Origin: Buddleja alternifolia
Lineage: Eukaryota; Streptophyta; Magnoliopsida; Lamiales; Scrophulariaceae
DNA: 64,000 nucleotides
Assembly (NCBI GenBank): GCA_019426215.1
Contig: CM033391.1
Coordinates: forward strand, 3,956,708-4,020,707
Direction of reading: 5' to 3'
The position numbers and the translations under genes are program-made. The notes below the pieces were generated by a model, which was not told the DNA's origin, made no database searches, and worked only from the letters and a program-made list of their open reading frames with translations. Every line of letters begins with the position of its first letter. The stretch's first letter is position 1. Shown here one piece after another: positions 1 through 13,200 of the stretch.

Positions 1-10
1 ATCCGAAGCG

Positions 11-86
11 ATGCCCGACTTTCTCAGCTTTGATACTCGTTTACGATGATGCCCGACTTTCTCAGCTTTGATACTCGTTTACGATG
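11..86. repeat. 38-bp perfect tandem duplication in last IPT2 exon
   Basis: The units 11-48 and 49-86 are identical and follow each other directly. The other IPT2 copy has a single unit. 38 is not a multiple of three, so the duplication frameshifts the C-terminal tail of copy 1. Confidence 0.95.
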
Positions 87-3000
87 AGCACGACCCTGTT
101 TATGTTGTTCCCATTCATGTGCACCTCTAAGCTCCCTATTTCCACATGCCTACCAGCAAAGATACTTCTGTAAATACTAGTGTAAAGACTTTTGCTATTC
201 TAATCTTCAGCAGAACGGGGGGATGCGGGTAGGGAATTATGCTTAGGAAGTCCCGGGGCAATGACAATTGTTCATGTATGGAGGACCCCACATGGGGTCC
301 TACCACATAAACAATTGTGACTATCCCACGACCCAGTGTCCCTAAGCGTCCAAAGAACAATCCTGAGGTGGGGTGGGCAGTGGGGGGATTGCAGGTGAGG
401 AGTTATTCCTAAGAAGTCACGAGATAATAACAATTGTTCTTGTATGGTGAGAGTTCCACCACATGAGACAGTTGTGACTGTCCCATGATCTGGTGTCGTC
501 CCTAGACGTCCTAAAAACAATCCCGAGATGGTAAGGAGCACAATGTGTTTTTCGGAGGGGCGGGGATCCCAAGAAATCCAGGGATAATAACAATTGTCTG
601 TGCAGGGTGGACCCCACATGGGTCCTACCACATAGACAATTGTGATTGTCTCATGACCCAGTGTCCCTAGACGTCCTGAGAACAATCCCGAGGTGGTACA
701 GTTTTGGGGGTGGGGGGGTTGCGATAACTAACCTCACACACGTATTGAGTCCAGATGTCCCTGCGAGCCATTTTTATCTCTTCATTTCCTCTTTCGGCCC
801 CTTCAGAACTAGCAGTTTTATTAAGGAAAGAGTTGATGATATTCACCGATTGTTCCACCACGTTCACAGCCCATAAATCATAGGACTCACCTATAAAAGA
901 CAAGACACCTCAATTTAAACTAATGCACGAAGATAACTCACTCCATAGATAGATATTTATTTGAGGATTAGTCTGCAAAGGACGGAATACAAACACGATA
1001 GGCAACTTGTGACATCGACAAAATGTATGTTCCACCCGAACAGCATTTGTAGTCGAGTAATCCTTCTTTTCTATGAAAAGCAAATAATATATAATTAGCA
1101 ATAGAGCGTAGAAATTAATAAATTGGAAGAAACTGATTCATGATAAACCAAAATAAATTGATTCAAATTGCTCTTATAATGTGAAAATTGTTGAAAAGTT
1201 ACTATGTCAAGAATCAAAGGTAAGGAGTTTTTCTTACTTGACGGCGAACTAGTCTTCGGGTGTTTAATTTCACTTTCTCGATAGCCTCTTTCAACATAAA
1301 TTTTGATTGATCCTCACCGAAAAAATCCATGATTTGATTTATATTTCCTTTGAACAGCTCTGGACGTTCAAAAGCCTGTTGAGATTCAGAGTTGCAATAT
1401 TTTAGAAAATCCTCGAATTCACGAACACCAATTGCCTGCCTTAGTCCTCGTGTATAATCAGCATTCAGCTTGTAAATATCAAGAACTTCTTCAAGTAGAC
1501 CAGCACTGACCATAAGGTCGACTCTTTGATCCACATATTGATCTAATGCTGGCAGAGATGCATCCACACATAAAAAACAGCAGTCGTATTTTAAGTTATC
1601 AGCTCGACCCCATTTCTGCCCTGCCATATTTCAAAGTAAGAAAATTAAATAAATATACCTATCTCCATTTTCTTGTGCATGTGTCATGTGTATAATTACA
1701 ATCTCTACAGGAGAGACAATTACATGTTTTCGTTTTAATACATAGTTGATAGGAAACACTGTTATTTCTAGTAGGAATATATTTTTATGGGGGCCTGAAA
1801 TTCATCATAAGCTAAATAAACCAAGTTGTACAATAAACCTGCATGGTATTATCTTGGAAAAGCTTGCTTGGAAGTACACCCAAACGCGAATATAAACTTA
1901 GATATTGCTGGATCTGCAATATTTAGAAAAAGAAATCATGTGACTTGGATATACTTATACCAATAAGAACGTAAATAAACAGGGACATGGGCAATCTTAT
2001 TTAACAAAGATGGGCAATATATCTTTCACAGTTACTTGTGGTGATTGTATGATGTATTGAGTATAATGCTAACCAAGAAGAAAAAGCCATGAATCCCTAA
2101 ATTCTGAATTGAAAGTTGATGAAAAGTATCATGCCTTAAGAAGGAGCAAAAGTTCAGCTTAAAACCACATAAAGACAGGTCCGTCTATGACCAATTTTAT
2201 TGCATTTGACATTAGGAATTAATAGTGTATATTTTTCTTCTTCTTTTTGGAAGTTAAAGGCTTGGCTATCCCAACAAAGGGAACATAACTGGACAAGAGA
2301 ATGCTCCTTTTGTTAAAGCTCGTTTGGACATATAGCCCAGCTTGCTCATTTCAGCCCCACGAACACATGGCATGTTCATTATAAGCCAACCACTGTCAAC
2401 CCATAATACACAAAAGTGGCAAGCTCACTGAACTCACCACTTCACCACTAAATCGTACTTGTGGTTTATAGTGTGGATTCTACAAACCCTATATGCTGCA
2501 GCAACAAACTTTACATTTTTTTGCTGAGCGATAAAGGACAATATCATCAAAGAGATTGATAAGATCAGAGCTTTGTAGTGTAGGTCTATCTGTTGCGATT
2601 TTAACATTTGACAAAACCTTAAGATTAGAAAAGAGATGGATCTATATGAACTGCCGAGCCATAAAAGTTTAGCAGGAATACAAGTCTACATACGATCTGA
2701 ATTCCAACTTCTGATCAAGTTTTTCATTAGAAAAAGTTCTTTCAGAGAAATAACAATTACAACTTTAATTTCCTTGTTATTGCATTCAAATCAATCTTAC
2801 AAGGCAAGCTGAACTGCTGAAGTACAAAATTGTGAAAATAAAAGTATATGACATGATAGGTAATAGGCGACAAAAATAAATTGTTAGCGTCTTTAAGAGT
2901 ATTCTCACCTTCCTCTGGTCATTTGGATGAATTCTGTTTGCTGCAACTGGATCAAGGTGTTTAAGACGACTGTAAGTATAATGACAATTTTCGCTCAAGG

Positions 3001-6000
3001 GTTCAAGTTCAGATTCGGGTTTCTTATTATCCCCTGTAAAGAGTAAAAACATGTTATTCTTGCAGTTGATTGCCTAGATATAAGTAGTTCACATGCATCT
3101 GTAGAATGTGGATGCCTCAGCATAAAGTAAATACAAAATAAAGATGCAAAGTGAGATTTTTACCAGGAAGATCTGATAAGTAATTTTCTTCGAGATCTTC
3201 TGCATAATCATCCAACAGGAACCGACTTACAAGAGCCTGACAAAATAACATCTATTGTGTTAGAAATAAATGCAAAGCATTAAAAAATGCAATAATCAAC
3301 AATATTCCAACAAAAAAGTAAAAGAAAAGCAGCATAAGAAAGCTAAAAGTGAATGTGACTATCATGATCCAGCATTATCAAAGAGAAAGTTACAAAGAGC
3401 TCATAATTAGGTAATAGAAAATGATAAAAATTACAGTATCAATAAAATAGATTCAGTAATCCACAAGGAAAATAAGACTTCCGTATAACAGAAAATCTTT
3501 AGAAAACCGCATAATTGATGTAATAATCCAGGAATTAGTTTGCTGGGCTGATTGATGCTACGTGAGAAGGGAAGAGGGGGTAGTAATACACTAATACTGT
3601 AATTACCCACCAAAACCAGCGAAAGCATGTTCATGAGTTAGTTTAAGAAATAGATCGACATTAAGTTGCAGTTATCATGGATACTTTATTAATGGTTTAC
3701 ATGATTAATGATTCTAAAAAACCTAACAGTGTATCCTTCAACATCACTTGAAATCACACCACTTGATTCCACATTGGAGTCCTCGTGTGTAACTCTAATT
3801 CTGCTTCGAATCATTGTTACTCGAACTTCATTTTGAACTCAAAGTAGTATCTCTGATGGGCCTGTGGTAAAGGAAATATTGCAAAACGGACCACGACTGC
3901 AGGCACAACTAGAAGGGTATCTTGGTCATAATAGTTGTTTCTTAGACTCCAGTTAGATTGAGCTTCTCTCAGTAATTGTAACTCTAAAATCGATAAGATC
4001 TCTAATGCAACCGTCAAGACAGGCATTATTCACCAAACCACGTGTATCCTGTCTTTTGTTTGTGTGATTTTACGTTCAGTATTCTTCAATCGCTGAATTT
4101 GTTCCTAATAGATCTCATCTATCAAATTGCAGATTCACTTGTCTATAATTCAAGCTTAGAATGCATCCTATTTAACTATTCAAGGGTGGTAACTCAATCA
4201 ATAACTTTACTTTCCATTTCTGATATACATACGGTGGGTGCACGTGGGTGCTTGCAATCGATCCAAAGTAGTCTCCAGATACGTGGTATGGTAGTGCCTC
4301 CGGCCCTCCAAGGTTAAATATCTAATCTATCTATATATATATAATTGAAGAGGGGTTAATGGGTTTGGTCTGGTCTCTTTTTGACATGACACCAGTTACT
4401 TATTAGAAATTGACAAGACTCCGATGGTAGTTGTAATAAAACAAAAATCTATTGTCTCTCTCTCCAATTTATTCTAGATGTTAACTCTCTTTAATGCTTT
4501 ATTCTCCTTACCTATCAAGTAGACAAGTACACACACACAAGCACACACACACACATATATATATATAATTTATCTTGCTTCTTGAATTTAAATAAACTCA
4601 TCCAATCTCAACAAAATTGATACTGAATAAACAAAAAAAGAATGCACGCCTAGAGTGTGTTGCAACTGCTAGTTCTGGTTAAGAGCCCCACGGGTTTTCT
4701 CAACTTCAAGGTGTTTGTAGCAAGGTGATCTCATTTAGCTTGTTTGTTCATCAATTTTGATTATAAATGTTGAAGGAAACATAAAGTCCTACTCTAATCT
4801 ACATCACAAAGGCAATGATGAAATGATTACAGAAAGTGACATTGATTATCAAAACAAAATAGAAGAGATAGCAGCTAACCTGGATATAGTAATTTGTTCC
4901 GCCTACTATAACAGGCAAGCAATTGCGAGACCATATCTCATCTATAAGCTAAAAAAACAAATCAGATGCCAAAAGATTAGGCAATAAAACTACAGAAGAA
5001 TGGCACAGGTTCATACTTACACAAAATGCAACTCTATATGTCATGCTTTATCCAACATCAAAGATATCAAACAGACTCATTGGCTACCATAGCAGAAATC
5101 ATGAGTATTTTCTTAATCCAGATATTTATTAGTCCCCGGTCCTCGAAACATAGAACTTCATTTATAAGTACAACAATGTGCATAACTGGAATACATTCAC
5201 AACTCAATTCAAACTCTACAAGTCAAAAAGAGTTGCTTTGTTTGAAATTCTTGCAAGATAAACAAGAGGATAAAGATGAAATGCGAAACACGAAATGTAG
5301 GTTGCTATATCAGCATCATTACAGTGGAAGGAATTTATCTCACAGGAATAGCAGAATCCCGAAAATCTTTAGCAGTGAATTCAACATTTGGGCTTATTGT
5401 ACCCAGCAGATGATGAGGCACTCCTACCAAACAGAAGAAATTAATGACAAAAACTATTAGTAAAATTTCAAATAAAATCTGGTACACAATTTTAGGGCTG
5501 AAAGACAAACCAAGCTACTCGAGATGAGATCGTTCGGTAAGAGCCCTTTTGAGCTCGGTTCGTTAACATAATAAACCAAGCTTAAACAACCTTTTGTGTG
5601 TTCGATAAGTTTGAAATTCGACTCGATTAGTAAAAAATGATAAAGAATGTGCAAGAAAATCAAACTACTTAAGCTCGATTCCTGTTTGGTTCGATTAAAG
5701 CTCGTTTGAGCTCGGCTCGGTTAGCCATCAAACCAAGCTCAAACACAAATTCGAAAGCTCAATAATAACTCAAATAAACTTGAACAACTTGTGCGACTCG
5801 ATTCGACTCGTTTTCGACCCTACATAATTCATACAAAGAGTAAAAAAGAAAGTAAACCTGTAATCACGCATGAACAAAAGTAGAGCAAGGGGAAAAGAGT
5901 AAGAACCTTTCTGCTCATGAACAGGAACTTTATTCGTAAGAACATCCAACCCTTCGTAAACCTAAAACAAAATAAATTCATTAATTAACTACAATTACAT

Positions 6001-6279
6001 GAGATGTTCTATGGATTTTTCCATACAAATTGCATAAATTGTATATAAATACGTGTGTATATATATATATATATATATGTATACCTGCATAGAATCAGCG
6101 TTGATAATTTCAATGGGGAAGTGTGAAGCTAGGCCTATGGCTAATTTGGATTTGCCTGATCCAGTAGCACCCATTATCACCACAATCTGGGGCTTTGAAT
6201 TCGGATTTAGGGTTGAATTCAGGTCCGGATTCTGGTTTGGGCATGGTGATTGCTCCTGAGGTGTGGTTTGACGGTCCAT
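24..6279 (-). CDS. IPT2: tRNA dimethylallyltransferase (IPT2 type), copy 1, 11 exons
   Basis: Transfers a dimethylallyl group to N6 of A37 in tRNAs; in plants tRNA-type IPTs are the source of cis-zeatin. Exons read by eye: 6279-6085, 5961-5907, 5423-5344, 4948-4880, 3236-3164, 3033-2909, 1913-1839, 1615-1238, 1070-1007, 890-733, 149-24. All junctions are GT/AG with consistent phases and give about 465 aa, close to my recollection of Arabidopsis IPT2 length. Seen: P-loop GATGSGKS (residues 37-44), NADSMQVY, VGGTNYYIQ, DYTRGLRQAIGVREF, and a C-terminal C-x2-C-x13-H-x5-H zinc finger split by the last intron. Start: the ATG before DRQTTP, matching copy 2. Oddity: a 38-bp tandem duplication (11-48 and 49-86) shifts the frame after RKRVSKLRKSG and ends the protein at a TGA (24-26), replacing the tail found in copy 2; the finger itself is kept. 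Probably functional. Confidence 0.9.
252..656. repeat. Three hairpin-like units in IPT2 intron 10 (copy 1)
   Basis: Three related segments at about 252-330, 417-489 and 578-656. Each is bounded by inverted sequence of the type GGGA(C/T)AAT(C/A)ACAATTGT, with a loop of about 40-60 bases containing CCACATGGG-type sequence. The same three units occur in copy 2 at about 35752-35828, 35919-35990 and 36075-36152. Confidence 0.75.
5493..5822. mobile_element. Non-autonomous hAT-like element in IPT2 intron 2 (copy 1)
   Basis: Ends are TAGGGCTGAAA and, inverted, TAGGGTCGAAA-type sequence. The interior is rich in AGCTCG/CGAGCC motifs shared with other elements in this window. The counterpart in copy 2 (28774-29051) shows the same termini, so insertion predates the gene duplication. 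Confidence 0.65.
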
Positions 6280-6441
6280 CGTTGTGCGGCGGTGTTGCTG
6301 TAAAACCACCGGCGGCGGCGAGGACGGAGAATTAAGAGTGCGGAGGAAATGTTTATGGGCTTTAACAAGGCTTTTGTGGGCTTATTATTTAGGGCTAATG
6401 GCTCAGAATACAGTTTTACATCTGCGTTCAATTTGGCCCAC

Positions 6442-7216
6442 ATCTGCGTTCAATGTGCCCTGGCAATCATATTGATATACTTCTGCTACAAACCACTAGT
6501 ACAAGTTGATATAACAATTATCATAACAGACATAATTCTCAAACTAATATATTACTCAAAACACTCAAAATATATCAACATATCAAAGCACACCAACTAT
6601 AACGAGGTCCCCAGGTTGAAACAAATCATCTCGTATTCGAACCCAAACAACGGAACATGCCATATAGATTATAAAAAAACCAAGGGAATTGTTTCAGTTT
6701 AACTCTTCAGTATTTAGGAAATGGATGAAACAGAATGATATAACTTCACCACTATCATTACAAGTACCTACACACGGATGAATAGAGATAAAACTAATCT
6801 ATAAGGATAGATCCAATCCGATAACACTAATAAAAATAACATCTGAAAGGTATAAATAAAGATTACAAAACTCAAAAATCAAGACAGATTAGCTAAAAAT
6901 AGTTCAATTAACAACGAACCCTAGACGTGAGAAATCGAAATCAAATATACAATAGAGGATTAGGAATAACAAAAACTTGCCTGAGAGCGATTGCGAGTGT
7001 TGAAAATTGAAAATCGGAGAGCAAATTGTGAGAACTGAAATTGGGGCAGAGATGAAAATAATATAATTATTAAACAAAGAAAATGTATTGGTAAATTGGG
7101 GGGGCTTTGAACTTGGAAATACATATGATGGGATAAAGATTACAGCCAATTGGGCTTTCTACTTAAGCCCATATCTTTATATATTAATTTTCTTATTATA
7201 TACTATTTCTAATGGT
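6442..7216. other. Intergenic, upstream of IPT2 copy 1
   Basis: AT-rich single-copy-looking DNA distal to the duplicated arm. It is the private distal promoter region of copy 1. No convincing coding frame or further repeat was seen. Confidence 0.4.
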
Positions 7217-8112
7217 TAGGCCTGTCAATCAAGCCGAACGAGCTGAACCTGGCCATGTTCACACTCGACTTAATATTATGCTAGCTTTTGTCGTCAATGC
7301 TTGATTTTATACAAGGTTTTTTTTTTTCTTTTCAAAACTCGGGCTCGGCTTGAAAATTTGTACGTGCCCTGGCCGGCCCAAATTTATATATATATATTTT
7401 TTAAAAAACACTAAAAGTAATGAAATAAATCTAATATTTAAAATAAAAATAAAAAAACTGCCAAAAACACTAAAAAAAATTGACATCATCCATGCTCCAA
7501 TAAAAAATTATTAAACTTAAATTTTTTCTACTCGTCACATGAATAATTAAGTTGAAATATCTCTCGAGATACATGTTCTTTATATTATTTAAGATTGAAA
7601 AAAATTGTAGCTAAATATATAATTGGTTTACTTACAAGAAAATTATTTGTGAATGATAAGAAGTATGATGTACGCATCATTTTGAAGACGAAACATCGTA
7701 GGAGCAACCGACAACTTTCAATCTCAATTTATGTATATGATTTTGTATAAAAGACTTCGGACTCATAGAGTTTTTTTTACTTGTTTTAATTATTTACAGA
7801 TTAATGTGTTATATAAGGAAAATTTTGGAATTACATGCTGATTGATCACTTTTAAAGATTGTTTTTCCTAAATAAAATCTTGAGATTCTCCATCCAAATT
7901 AGAATTATTTACATATTATTAAATATTATATAATATATATTTATATTATATAAATTAAATTTACGAGCCCGAGCCTAATTCAATCCAAGCCTACCTTTGC
8001 TCACGTTTGGCTTGAATTTGATTTCAAGCCTCAGCTCGTATAAAGCTCTGCTTGAAAATTAGCAATTCGAGCTTACGAGCTTCAAGCAGACTTGGGCTCA
8101 TTGACAGTCCTG
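7217..8112. mobile_element. Non-autonomous hAT-like element
   Basis: Starts TAGGCCTGTCAATCAAGCC and ends with the inverted form of CAGGACTGTCAATGAGCC. Sub-terminal regions are rich in GAGCTCG-type motifs and the interior is AT-rich and non-coding. Flanks CTAATGGT and CATGTGGT are only a weak 8-bp TSD match (5/8). Confidence 0.6.
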
Positions 8113-9193
8113 CATGTGGTCATATCTCTGTCTTTCAAAATTCTCTAACACATATCAAAATCTATATTACTTACTAGTCGTGTGGGATAGACTTGATGCA
8201 TGTACTTAATTAATTAAATTTTTTAACTATTATTGTAAGCATAATTTCTATATGAAAATTTGTAAGTAATTAGAAATAGTTTGAGAGAGAAGGAAAAAAG
8301 GTCGATGGGAAAGAAGATGAGAAAATGTGACAGAATAAAAAAATGCGAGAAAGAAAAGAGAAGAAAATGAAATAGAAAAAATTGACACTCGTTAAAATTT
8401 TAGAGGTAGTTGATATCATAACAAAATTATCATCCAATCCACAACTACACATTCACTCATCTTCAATTATTAAATAGTATAGATAATGCTCAAATTCTAC
8501 ATAGTTGTGTTTGATTTAGTGAATTTTCATTAAAATAGTGAATTTAAAAGAATTATTTTAAATTACATGAACCTGAAATCGTCATATGATTAATAAATAG
8601 CTCAAAATAATCTACTATAACTTGAAAGTTGAAACCATCCAAACTAGTTGAAGAAGATGAATTTGAAATACATGACTATCAAATTCTTCGATCCCACGTC
8701 CCCTTAAGTGACGATGTTTATTCTTTTTTGGTAACTTGGAAGTATTCTTTCCAAGTAAAAATGTACATTCCTTGTTGGATTTAAGCAAATAACAAGAATA
8801 GTCGATAAACAATCATAGTAAAGGAGTATATTGCCTAAAAGATGATGACCAAAAAATGTTAAACAATCGAGTGCTTAAATATATCTAAGTTTTCCACATT
8901 GGACTAAAGGATAAAAAAAACAAATGGGTAAATATAAGTTAAATGTCGAGAACATCAATACAAAAGGGGAGGGGGAAGAGAGAAAAAGAACAGTGTTATG
9001 CAACCAATTTTTAGAGAGCCGAGATTCCAAGTCTGGAGACGATCACAACCATCAATGTATTGTACACCTACATGAATCTTACCACATGGACGGTTGTGAT
9101 TGTCCCTAAACTCGTAGTTCTTAGGCTCCTGATAAAGACACGAAGAAGCAAAATTACTAATCCTCCATACATTGTTAACTAATAGCAGCCATT
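8113..9193. other. Intergenic stretch with one hairpin repeat
   Basis: Only a hairpin unit at 9034-9107 stands out: GACGATCACAACC... facing ...GGTTGTGATTGTC. It is related to the hairpins in IPT2 intron 10. The rest is AT-rich with no supported gene. Confidence 0.45.
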
Positions 9194-9793
9194 CTACTCC
9201 TCTGCATCTGAAGGTGCATCCACAATACTAAGAATCTCTTTTTTGCTCCTTAGAACACATCGTTTCTTGGTGTCAAAGTCGAGTTTATCAAGATCCTCTG
9301 CAATTCCCAGGTGACCATACAAATAACTCTCTTCTCCATTGGAACTTGCTTTCTTACACTTTAACTGATGCTCCAGCTCAGATCTTTCGTGCTTAGACTC
9401 GAGATAATTCTTGTGGAACCTCTCTGCTTCTCGTAATCCAGTTAGTGTACCATTGAATTTCACCATCACACTTTGATTTGCAGGTTTCCCATTGCATATC
9501 TTAAGAATGCTACCAAAACCCATATCTAGACCCAAAAAAGAAAAATAAAAAACAAGAACGAAACCAGAAACTAAATTGTAGAACAAAATAGAAATTTTGG
9601 AAAAAGAATATTAGTGAAGTGTGGTATGATGTTTAAGGTAAAATATAGCGATCCTCATATGCATCGATCCTATAAGGGTGAGGAAAGAGGCGTTGAATGT
9701 CATAAAATGATCTATTGACAGATTAATGCTGCTTAAGAGCTAATGCCTGAGTATGCATATAACATACCAACACAATTACCAAAATACACACGC

Positions 9794-9804
<11 letters not shown>

Positions 9805-9843
<39 letters not shown>

Positions 9844-9870
9844 GTGTATGTATGTATGTATGTATGTATA
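9805..9870. repeat. Compound (TA)n(TG)n(TATG)n microsatellite
   Basis: Runs of AT, then TG, then TATG repeats inside the last intron of the XS-domain relic. Short open frames across it are artefacts of the repeat. Confidence 0.9.
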
Positions 9871-10187
9871 ATTATATATATAAAATATACCAACACTTTT
9901 GGTTCACGAAAAAGGTAGAATTTGCAGCACATGAAGCATCACTAGTTCTTGACATAGTTGAATAAGAATAGAGGACATTGCAAGTAACGGAACATATTTC
10001 ATGTTTTCATACACCATTATTATCATAAGACATGGGACTCAAGTGGTTGTGGAACCGAATCTCATATAAGTAAACTACTTACACATACATAAGTACACTA
10101 CACACTTAAATATGGATAGCGCATTCTTAAACAAATACTTGTAAAACCGTAGACATATATGCCAAAACTTTAAAGGAATGAAATTCA

Positions 10188-10275
10188 GAACCCATATACT
10201 AACTACTTCCAACTCAACATTAAAATGAAGAACCCATATACTAACTACTTCCAATTCAGAACCCATATACTAACT
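10188..10275. repeat. Minisatellite at the XS-gene breakpoint
   Basis: Three direct copies of AGAACCCATATACTAACTA, starting near 10188, 10229 and 10258, abut the point where XS-domain coding stops. Probably linked to the deletion of the missing exon. Confidence 0.75.
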
Positions 10276-13200
10276 AAGGCCAACCTTGTTGGATGTGAAG
10301 GCATGCATTGCCAAGCTTTCTGTCTCTACAAACTCGTCCGAGTTGCTGAAACAACACGTCCAACCGATAAAATATTATTACTTTTAAGTTAAAAAGAGCA
10401 TATCAAAGGAACACATGAAAACACTTCTGTAATTTTACACCTTAGATAAATTGTTATGATTTAGTATGAAGAAAATTCTCACTACAAAAGGTAATTCTCA
10501 GAGAGAGAGAGATTGGGTTATCATAACTTGAAATCCTCCTCCAAACTTCCAACAGCAACACACTGATAAACTAGAGAAAATAACTAATAAACTACACATA
10601 TGTTGTTCCAGATTACGCAATGATTATTAATTAGTATAAAAAATAATCATGCAGCTACTGAAGGGATCAGCCAACATCACAAATAGGATCTCCCAATGGA
10701 GAGACTCTAAACTCACAGATGATACAGAAAAGAGCACATAGCACAGGCAGATAAGTACCCAGAACCCATTGAAAAGAGAAGTGTATTAGAGAGAAACTCT
10801 CCTAGTCATCACGATGCTATCTAAAAACTCCAAAATCTCAAACCACACATAAACAGTACCGAACAAAGAGAATGTCAGATACTACAGAAGTATCAATGGA
10901 TAGAACTTTCCTATGCCCTATGCCATTCTAGAAGATGGATAATCCCATGTCTATGTATTAGTGATAGAAGAAGGTGTCACGACCCAGATAAGCCCTGATG
11001 ACATACCATAAGCACAAAGGCAAGGCTTGATTTTATGCTATTCAGTCTTTTCTACCTTTAGTTTGATGATGTTGGCAGACCAATTTCTGCAATTGCTTTT
11101 CTGCCACGATACATGGATATCAAAATCCATATTGAACATCCTTTTCAAAATCACAGCGCAGGGGTTAACTCTTTCTCCTATTTCGATTCCTTTTTCTTCA
11201 TCTTTTCCAAACTCTTGTAGTCAAAAAGTGAACATGGCCATTTAAATTCCAACTTTTTTTTCATAATACTACACAAACAAGTACCCTGAACATCATTCTC
11301 TGATATGCTAATGGGCCATAGATCCAAACTAGACTAGTATCGTTGGCAATCAGCAATATTCCTGATGATTATTAGCAGCAAAACCTTTCATAAATTCTGT
11401 TGCAAGAGAAGTCTATAGTCAGAAATAGGGAGCTCAAATAACTAATTTGGTACTTTCTACCACCGAACGGCACACGCATCTGAAATTCACTTTTGATAAT
11501 TTCTTATGCGATTTTTTCCCGGGGATGTCAAAGATCCACCAAATGCAGTTGATTACCCTAATTCTGACAGAGGGATCGACCAAATGATCTTACGTGGAGT
11601 GATGACATTCAATAACAGAAAACTTACTTGTTCGGTGTAAATAGAAAAAGTTCAACGGAAAATAGGTAAGATGAATAGTTCCATCTATGAAAACAATTCA
11701 TGATGTAAACACACAGACCTGCCGCATACAATGCACTTTAAACTACCAGCTTTTCCTTGCTCCACGTATTTCTTTCTTTTTGTTGGAGTCTCATTAATTT
11801 GTTTGAGAAACTTGAAAAATGCGCTTTGCACCAGTTGCTTGAGGTCCTCGGACTTTTCAGGGGGTTCAGGCTTTGCAACACGAAGACGATCTTCCAAGCG
11901 CTCTCCATCTTGACCAGGACGACTTCCATCTGAATTATCATCTTGGACGCTTTTAGAAGTCACATTTTTCATCCACGGAAGAGCAGCTGCACGTTTCCTT
12001 GGTTGTGGGGCAGGTGCCAACCGCTTCTTTATCGAAGGTTTATATTTCTTCACTAAACGCTGTGAAACATGAAGCTTACGTGGGCCCAGTCGCTTCTTTA
12101 TATCTCTAGAATCAGATTTACGGGAGTTAACTAAACGACTAGGGTTAAATTTTGAAGAGGATAGCTGATAATTGTCCATCTCGCTTGATGTTCTCCACGT
12201 TTTCTCATAATTAGGTTTTCCTGATCTGGGCTTCTTTGAAAAACTTACAAGATCACGTTCATCCTGGTTGTATATCTTACGACCACCATTCCCATCAGTC
12301 GATATTCTAATCCCAACACCATGCTCATACAAAGGCAACCTCTTTCTGGGGCTATCATAATGTCCACCAAATGAAGGGTCGTATTCTCTTGATTGCAAGA
12401 TATCTGATCTTTCACCACGAGACCACAGACCACCATCCACTTCAGCATGATGCTCCTCTATTTTAAAACTTCCATAACCACGATATCCTTCGTTTTCATA
12501 ATTTAGGCGAGAACTTCCAGTACCCCACATATCCAGATCTTGCTTTCTCGCATGCAGTGATCTGCCTGCATCAAATTTATCCGGAGTTGACCGACCTCGT
12601 GAAAAAGAATATTGGTTCCATAGTTCGTCATCCCTCATATACTTTCTATGAGAGGATTCATCAACAATAGGATTTACAACATCAATTCTAGACATATGCT
12701 GGTCTCTATATTTATCCTCAGCATTACTGGGTCTCATACTCATATGGTGGTCTATTTTGTCTCTACCAAATTCTGCATATAATTGATCGCCGCACTTTTC
12801 CTCAGGCAGCCCAAGATAGAACCTTGAGCTGCTCCTTGTGTTATCTAACTGAACTCCATGTCCTCTAGGGGACATGTTTTGCTTCATTTCACCATATCCA
12901 TCAAAGCCAATACGCTCAGATGCCAATCCACTCCCACTCCCTCTTCGAATCCCGTGTGACTGCATATGAAGGTCTTCAGTAGCAGAGTAACCTGGAACAC
13001 CCTCTCTCAAAGATGCCACTGAAACATAATCCTTGGGCTGAGATGATGATATCATATAGTCCGAGTCGCCCTTCAAATAACCGCGTGAAGAGAGAAAGTC
13101 GTCTTCCTTCTTGTATTTGTATGTTTCTCTTCCTGCTTGTCTGTCTATACCCAGAAGGCCGTCCTGGAAATGAAAGTCACCATTTTTCTCAAAATAACGA

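Larger units (their letters stand above)
1..6441 (-). repeat. Left arm of large inverted duplication (IPT2 unit)
   Basis: Matches the reverse complement of 28158-36363 almost base for base through exons and introns. The inner boundary is at 6441, where the shared GTGGGCC motif ends about 160 bp upstream of the start codon. The outer end lies beyond the window. In this arm a 15-bp motif (ACATCTGCGTTCAAT) occurs twice right at the boundary (6418-6432 and 6440-6454), while the other arm has it once. Confidence 0.92.

Noticed and set aside
136..903. Several short open frames at the left edge and their mirror images at 35502-36267
   Set aside because: They overlap IPT2 exons 10-11 and the intron-10 hairpin repeats, and are frame shadows.
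9753..9965. Cys/Val-repeat and His/Thr-repeat small proteins
   Set aside because: They are translations of the TG/TA microsatellite on both strands.
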